This document shows, one piece after another, positions 59,115-64,000 of a stretch of DNA of 64,000 nucleotides. Below the pieces are notes generated by a model. That model ran no database searches. It was not told where the DNA came from and saw only the letters and a list, made by a program, of their open reading frames with translations. The stretch lies in contig NW_024104902.1 in NCBI RefSeq assembly GCF_003945595.2, positions 1 through 64,000 of the forward strand. Direction: 5' to 3'. Position 1 is the stretch's first letter; the number at the start of each line of letters is the position of its first letter. The stretch is from Pipra filicauda (taxonomy: Eukaryota > Chordata > Aves > Passeriformes > Pipridae). The position numbers and the translations under genes are program-made.

Positions 59115-59258
59115 GTGCCCTGGTCCTTCAGGAAATTCTCTGTCTGATAAATCAAGGGATCATACAGATGATGATGATGAATACAAAGTTCCTTCGTCAC
59201 ATCCTGTAATACTGAGCTCACAACCACCTCACGGTCATCATATAAAACCTCTTGCTCG
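59115..59258 (+). CDS. CBLB: CBLB exon with YKVP phosphotyrosine motif
   Basis: 144 nt between CTCCTTAG and GTAAGG, with split codons at both ends (Lys and Arg). It starts CPGPSGNSLSDKSRDHTDD, reaches DDDDEYKVPSSHP and ends HHIKPLA. The Tyr of DEYKVP corresponds to human Y709, the second CrkL-binding site. The acidic run before it is four GAT codons and Glu, and the stretch from Cys to Tyr is one residue shorter than human as I recall it. The adjoining sequence is less conserved than the rest of the gene. Confidence 0.93.
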
Positions 59259-62200
59259 GTAAGGTAATTTAGCAGCCTTGAAAGCAACTTATTTACAAAG
59301 CCACTGCTTTTTCCAATATTAAACTGGATTCAATGTTTCTAAAGACTTAAGCTTGCCTGCCTTCTGAAATGTCTTATCTTTCCAAGCTCGGATTACTTAT
59401 GCTTCTGTTTCGTTTGACTACCACCACCTGTGAAGGTCACTTCATTGTATCTCTCGTGTCAGAACTGGATATTTTTTGCTTTTGAGTACTTTTTCTGCAG
59501 ATGATCTTTTTTTAACCCTTAGGCTGAGGTTTTCTAAACTGACCAGGAGATTCAACCCCCACATCTCTTTCAAATTTAGTTTTAAGGAGAATTTTGTATC
59601 TGAAATTCCCAAAGTCAGCTTTGAAAATCTTAAACTTTAACATTTTATATATAATTCATTTTAAGAAATGATGCAGTACTGAAAAGTATGTGAACTGGCA
59701 GCTGTATGTACATACTTTGATTCTCTTGTTGTCCGATGCGTAGGATGCCTTTTTATCTTCTTGAGCCTGTTTGGCAGCATATTTTCTTTGTGCTTCTCTG
59801 GAAAAGAACCTTTTTTCAATACAAGTGGAATATATCTCCTTAGCTTTAAATGTGTTCTAAACCACTATCTCCAAACTTTCACAGTTCTGAATTACTCATG
59901 AATTATGGCAAGGAGATTTGGAGCCAAGGGACATGGCAACTAAAAGCTGTGTCATTCCTGGTGAACTTGGACTTTGACTCATAAAATAGTCTGAATGGCT
60001 GGAATTAAGTGAATAAGTCTTAGAAATAAAAAGGGGACAACTTTCTACTGGTCTTGTAGGTCAAAAGTATGATATTAAAATCAAATATTGATCTAAAAAG
60101 TTTAGACTCTTCTGTGATTAAAAATTGCAGTGACATATAGCCATTTTTTCCTCTGTCAGAATGTGATTCAAAGACCTACCATCAGTGAAACCCAACATGT
60201 CTCTCAGCCTAAAATTAGCCAATTATAATTTTTAGACCTCTTTAATCAGAACTTAAAAGAGGTAGAAAAAAGGTCATAGTATAATTACTCCTTGCATGTA
60301 GGTTAAAAATTCTCTCTTTATTAGAAATGCTGATCCAGTCTTTACTGCATAGACATGAATATTACACAGTTGTCTAAACTTTATGAACTTGAGTACTTAA
60401 ATGTTCTTACCTACAGTATGAGACATTAAAAAAAAATCAATGCTGAATAAAACTGTCAAGGTTGGCTGAGCAAAAAAGTAGGAAATTAAAAAAAATTCCA
60501 AGGTCCTAATCCTTTTTACCTATGCCATTTTTTATGGGATTGTAATGTGCTTCTGCATGGGAATGTCTTTTTGTGCCATGTGAAGTCATCTAATAGAGGC
60601 TGAGCCGCTTGCATGACCAAAGTTACTCAGGATGTAACCTTTCTTAGGCAGAAAGTTGTCTGCAGCAGAAGGGAGCAGTATGTGGGCAGATTACCTTGGT
60701 TTAGCAGCTTCTGAGGACTATTTGAGTTAGTAAGTATTGTGGTGCAGTAGGAGAGAGCCTGCAAAGGGGACCAGTTGACTCCAAGGACCCCACATCCACA
60801 CTGTATGTTTTGGGAAGCTTCAGATTCATACCAGCCCTAACATGGTCCTGTGGCTGGAGTGCCCTTTAGTAGTTGCAACCCATGAGATGAGCTCCTGCAG
60901 GACATCTTTTGAGTTAACATCACCCAGAAGCAGTTGGGTCTGCATGGTCTGAGACCTCTGCAATGTAAAACAAAGTGCCAAAAAGGGAGGGGGGGGGATG
61001 ATGCAAACTGAAAGATTCTTGAGAAAATAACCAGCTGGGAATATAGAAACTCATCATTTTTCTTTAACCTCTTTTGCAGAAAGAAAGAATTGAGTGCATT
61101 CAATTGGCTGGTACAGGATTTTAGCAGGCCCTTAGAATTATTAAGAGGCTGTAGATGGAAAGATTAGTTAAAGTTTTTTGCAGTTTTTACTGTGCGCATA
61201 GTGGGGTTTTTTGGCATGAATCCAGGACTTGGTACAGAAAAAATACCTCAGTTTGCCATTTAGGTTGCTCCATGATTAAAACCACCAACTCTTCTTATTA
61301 TACATTCTGATAAGAATTTTAACTCAAACCATTCTCCTAAGCATTAAAAAAAAAAAAAAAAGAAAAAGAAAAAAAGAAAATCTAGTGTTCCATATAGTTA
61401 CATAGTTAGAATGTCTTCTTTTAACTGTCTCTGCTTAGATGTGAAAGCTGAGATAAATCTTTCAAGAAAGACTCTGGTTTCTGGTTGATGTTGTATTCTT
61501 TTAATGCACTTCTTTAAATCTCATGGAGAGGGGTTTTTTGTTTCAAGAAAACTTCTCAGTATTGTTTAGCAAAACTCTTAACAACATTTTTTTATTTTTT
61601 TTTTTAATTGTCATAAATTTTTAGCACATTTCAGGTTTTTTCCCCAGTATCACTTTCTGTTTCTTTCCTAAGTGTTACTTCTTCACTTCTTGCATAGTAC
61701 TTGGAATTTTCAGTAAGCTAAAGAGCCCCCTAAAGTCTTCTGGATGTTTTGTAATTTAGAAACTGTGTAATTCTTCCATCCTACTCCCAAATTTGTATTG
61801 CCTCTAAGACTTTTCACTCTTTTACCAGTAAATGCAAGAATGCTAAAACTATTACAAAAATAATATAAAAAATTATTCAGTCTTAATTTCTGGCAGATCA
61901 ATTGATTGTCTGTTTTGTTACAGCTGATCATCTCTTCCCAGGTATGGGGCAAATTCAGCAATAAGAAATGGAGGGAAATAATTTCAGCACTACTAATTAG
62001 GCTACTTTTAGAAGAATGTTACATTATTACATTTGCTATATTTTCCTAGTAAAGCTTTCTCCAAAAAGGAAAAGGACAGAAGGCTCGCTTTTTAGTACTC
62101 ATTTGTTGCCCTTCTTTGTGGAGTTAACTGTTGATGTAAACAGGTATTTCAGCATTGTTTGTAAACTGATTACTTAGCTGGGCTCGTTATGAACTGAATA

Positions 62201-63721
62201 CTTCTGAAGTGGTGCCATGTTAAATTACTTTGCTGCCTGTGACTAGTTACATTATTGAAAATGCAGAATAGATTAAAATTAAAGTAGAAAATATTCTTAA
62301 TTACTTAGTGTATATGCTGAGGAGTCAAAGGAAGTGTTGCATCCACTGCATTTGAAAGATTGAACCAATCTGATATCAAAGACAGAAGCAACACTTCCTC
62401 TACCACTTCTCTGGGGGAATGAATTCATAGCAAAATAGCGCTTATCATTGGGGTAGTTTTGTTGTTTTGATTTCTTTTTTAAATCTTGCAGTTATTCTTA
62501 CAGTTATTTCATTACTCCTAGTTGTAACTCTGGGGACCACAAACGCAATTTCACTTCCTCTTTCCTGTTTATGTATTCTAAATGATTCCAGACCTTTATT
62601 TCATTCCTCCTTTCCATATGGCAAAAACTGATATGCGTATTAATACTATTGGTAAAAACCCAAGATCTGAAATTTTAGCTAACTCTAGTAGATTTCCCAA
62701 TATTTAGTAATAATGGTGCATGGTGGGTTGAGATTTTTATTTTTAAGCTGGAATTGCTTAGCATGGTGGCCTTTTTCCAAGGAAACTCTGTTTTTTTCTG
62801 AATATGCAGGGTCCATGGTTCCAGTGACAGGACTAATTTCCTAGTTCTTTCATGTTTCTTTAAACAATATATGATATTCTGAAAAGGCTTGTTCTATGTT
62901 TTTCCCTGCAATATTTGAACCAAGTCATCTTACAAAAATAAACGCCAGTGTTTTTGACAAGATTATAGGCACTTTGTACTGTTTGGTTGGACGAGTTTCA
63001 TATTCAATTTGATACTGTTATTTAATTTTGAGAGTATAATATGCTTCCATTAAAAAAAAAATCAGTTAACTGTGATAGAAGTATCAGCAAGACTCAGCTT
63101 TTTGATACAGAAATTAATAGGTTCCTGCAAAAGTGCTTTGGATAGTTCAATTTTGGGAGTTTTGGTGGGTTTTTTTAATGTTTAGCAAAGAGTTTAGTTG
63201 AAATTTGTTATTATTAGTGGTGTGTAGTGGAGTTCTGTTTGGATTTTTTTGTTGTTCTTATATTTGGTTTAATGGCTTTTCTGTGTACTTTGGTGTGGAT
63301 CGTAACCAAAATCTACACCAATCTTCTTCATATTTCTGCTAGGGAAAATTCAGCATCTGGGAAGGCAAAATGGGATTGAGTCTGTGACTTAACTGTGTGA
63401 ATAAAATAATGACCTGAGCTCTGAAGTGAGGACTGTGTTTAATGTTATTTCTTCCTCTAACGTGTATTGCAGCCTTGAGTGAGTTTATTTAAACCATGTC
63501 AGTATCTCACCAAGAAAACAGTATAATCCTTCAAAGCAGTTTTTTTGGAGGTTAACCAGTATCTGCTCTCAATATCAAAACCCATAAATTTTAAAGTTGG
63601 CACAGCTTATTATATTTCATTCATTTCCATATACTGAACTACCAGCACAGATACTTGGTCATTCTGGAAATTAATGCTTGGCTAAATGGTTGATTGCTTC
63701 CTGCTTAATGTCTGTCTTCAG
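59259..63721 (+). other. CBLB intron (4.5 kb)
   Basis: AT-rich, with a G-run at 60987-61000 and an A-rich run at 61346-61380. No exon or mobile element recognised. Confidence 0.85.
61346..61380. repeat. A-rich simple sequence
   Basis: About 35 bases of A with occasional G on the + strand. I see no retroelement body directly upstream, so this is probably a simple repeat and not a poly(A) tail. Confidence 0.7.
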
Positions 63722-63810
63722 GGTGTGTGAGAACGGTCAATGTGCTGGAGTAACGAATGGAACACACAGTACTACTTCTGAGATAAAGAAATCAAAACAT
63801 CCTGAATTAG
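63722..63810 (+). CDS. CBLB: CBLB short exon before the 99-nt intron
   Basis: 89 nt between CTTCAG and GTATGT. One base completes the split Arg, then 29 codons [20 protein letters not shown] and on to KHPEL, plus one base of a split Gly. It matches human Cbl-b around [20 protein letters not shown] but is clearly the most divergent exon in the window. After PEL the human protein has five further residues (SIYLK) before Gly-Asp-Val as I remember it; here they are absent because the donor lies 15 nt earlier. Boundaries are supported by frame on both sides. Confidence 0.88.
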
Positions 63811-63909
63811 GTATGTTTTTACTTTTCACTGTTTATCAAGAAAATTTACTCTGTGCTGCTCTAGGGGTACAGCAAGAAAACATTCACTTCTTGTGGTTAT
63901 GTCATTCAG
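63811..63909 (+). other. CBLB 99-nt minimal intron, open in frame
   Basis: GTATGT donor and TCATTCAG acceptor, length 99 (divisible by three). Read in the frame of the flanking exons it has no stop codon, so retention would insert 33 residues, beginning [11 protein letters not shown]. The splice pair is preferred because the joined product gives Gly-Asp-Val as in human Cbl-b. Confidence 0.75.
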
Positions 63910-64000
63910 GAGATGTCTATGATGCACCTACTCTTCCGGTACCTTTGCCACCTGCACGACCTCCTACCAGAGACAACCCAAAACACAGCTCTTTGCTCAA
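63910..64000 (+). CDS. CBLB: CBLB exon: proline-rich C-terminal region (continues past window)
   Basis: Starts after GTCATTCAG with two bases completing Gly, then [20 protein letters not shown] followed by DNPKHSSLL, and is still open at the window edge. [17 protein letters not shown] is the conserved Cbl-b segment that carries a PxxxPR motif of the kind bound by CIN85/CD2AP SH3 domains in Cbl proteins. The beginning (DVYDAPTL) differs from human (DVFDSASD as I recall). The donor and the rest of the exon are outside. Confidence 0.92.

Noticed and set aside
61346..61380. Possible poly(A) tail of a processed pseudogene
   Set aside because: No coding or retroelement similarity upstream and no visible target-site duplication; a simple A-rich repeat is enough.

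Overview
This window is nuclear DNA from a vertebrate, almost certainly a bird. Small protein-coding exons with GT/AG boundaries sit in long AT-rich introns. The commonest recognisable repeat is the CR1 LINE (four copies), which dominates avian genomes. The species cannot be fixed from the sequence.

The only host gene I can support is CBLB, the E3 ubiquitin ligase Cbl-b, on the + strand. Thirteen consecutive coding exons (11289 to the window end) carry the protein from about human residue 140 to the proline-rich C-terminal region. All splice phases agree. The 5' exons (four-helix N-terminus, promoter) lie upstream of the window. The 3' exons (remaining proline-rich region and UBA domain) lie downstream. 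Exon order follows protein order: end of the four-helix bundle (11289-11435), EF-hand (23830-23986), SH2-like fold (27826-32065), linker and RING (34348-39201), acidic and Ser/Pro-rich region (39 kb and 46 kb), SH3-binding proline block (48793-49158), then two short exons with YDVP and YKVP phosphotyrosine motifs (51481 and 59115) and two more (63722 and 63910).

Outside the exons the window holds mobile-element debris and intron sequence. Positions 1-1243 are GC-rich, strongly structured and end in ACTACA; this looks like a retroviral LTR or solo-LTR type element, but family and orientation are unresolved. Positions 21310-23190 hold a decayed, 5'-truncated non-LTR retrotransposon on the - strand. 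It has a YADD reverse transcriptase and a C-terminal zinc finger, and it is not CR1. CR1 fragments lie at 24766-24934 (+), 25939-26730 (-), 36108-36747 (+, with an uninterrupted 182-codon reverse-transcriptase tail) and 55213-55499 (-). Several G/T-rich or C/A-rich low-complexity tracts and one 31-bp tandem duplication complete the picture.

I found no tRNA, rRNA or CRISPR array, and no independent intronic gene. The most interesting points are: a 99-nt CBLB intron (63811-63909) that is open in frame throughout, so its retention would insert 33 residues; the non-CR1 retrotransposon; and a perfect 10-bp hairpin inside the LTR-like element. Human residue numbers are from memory, anchored on Y363, C373, Y665 and Y709.
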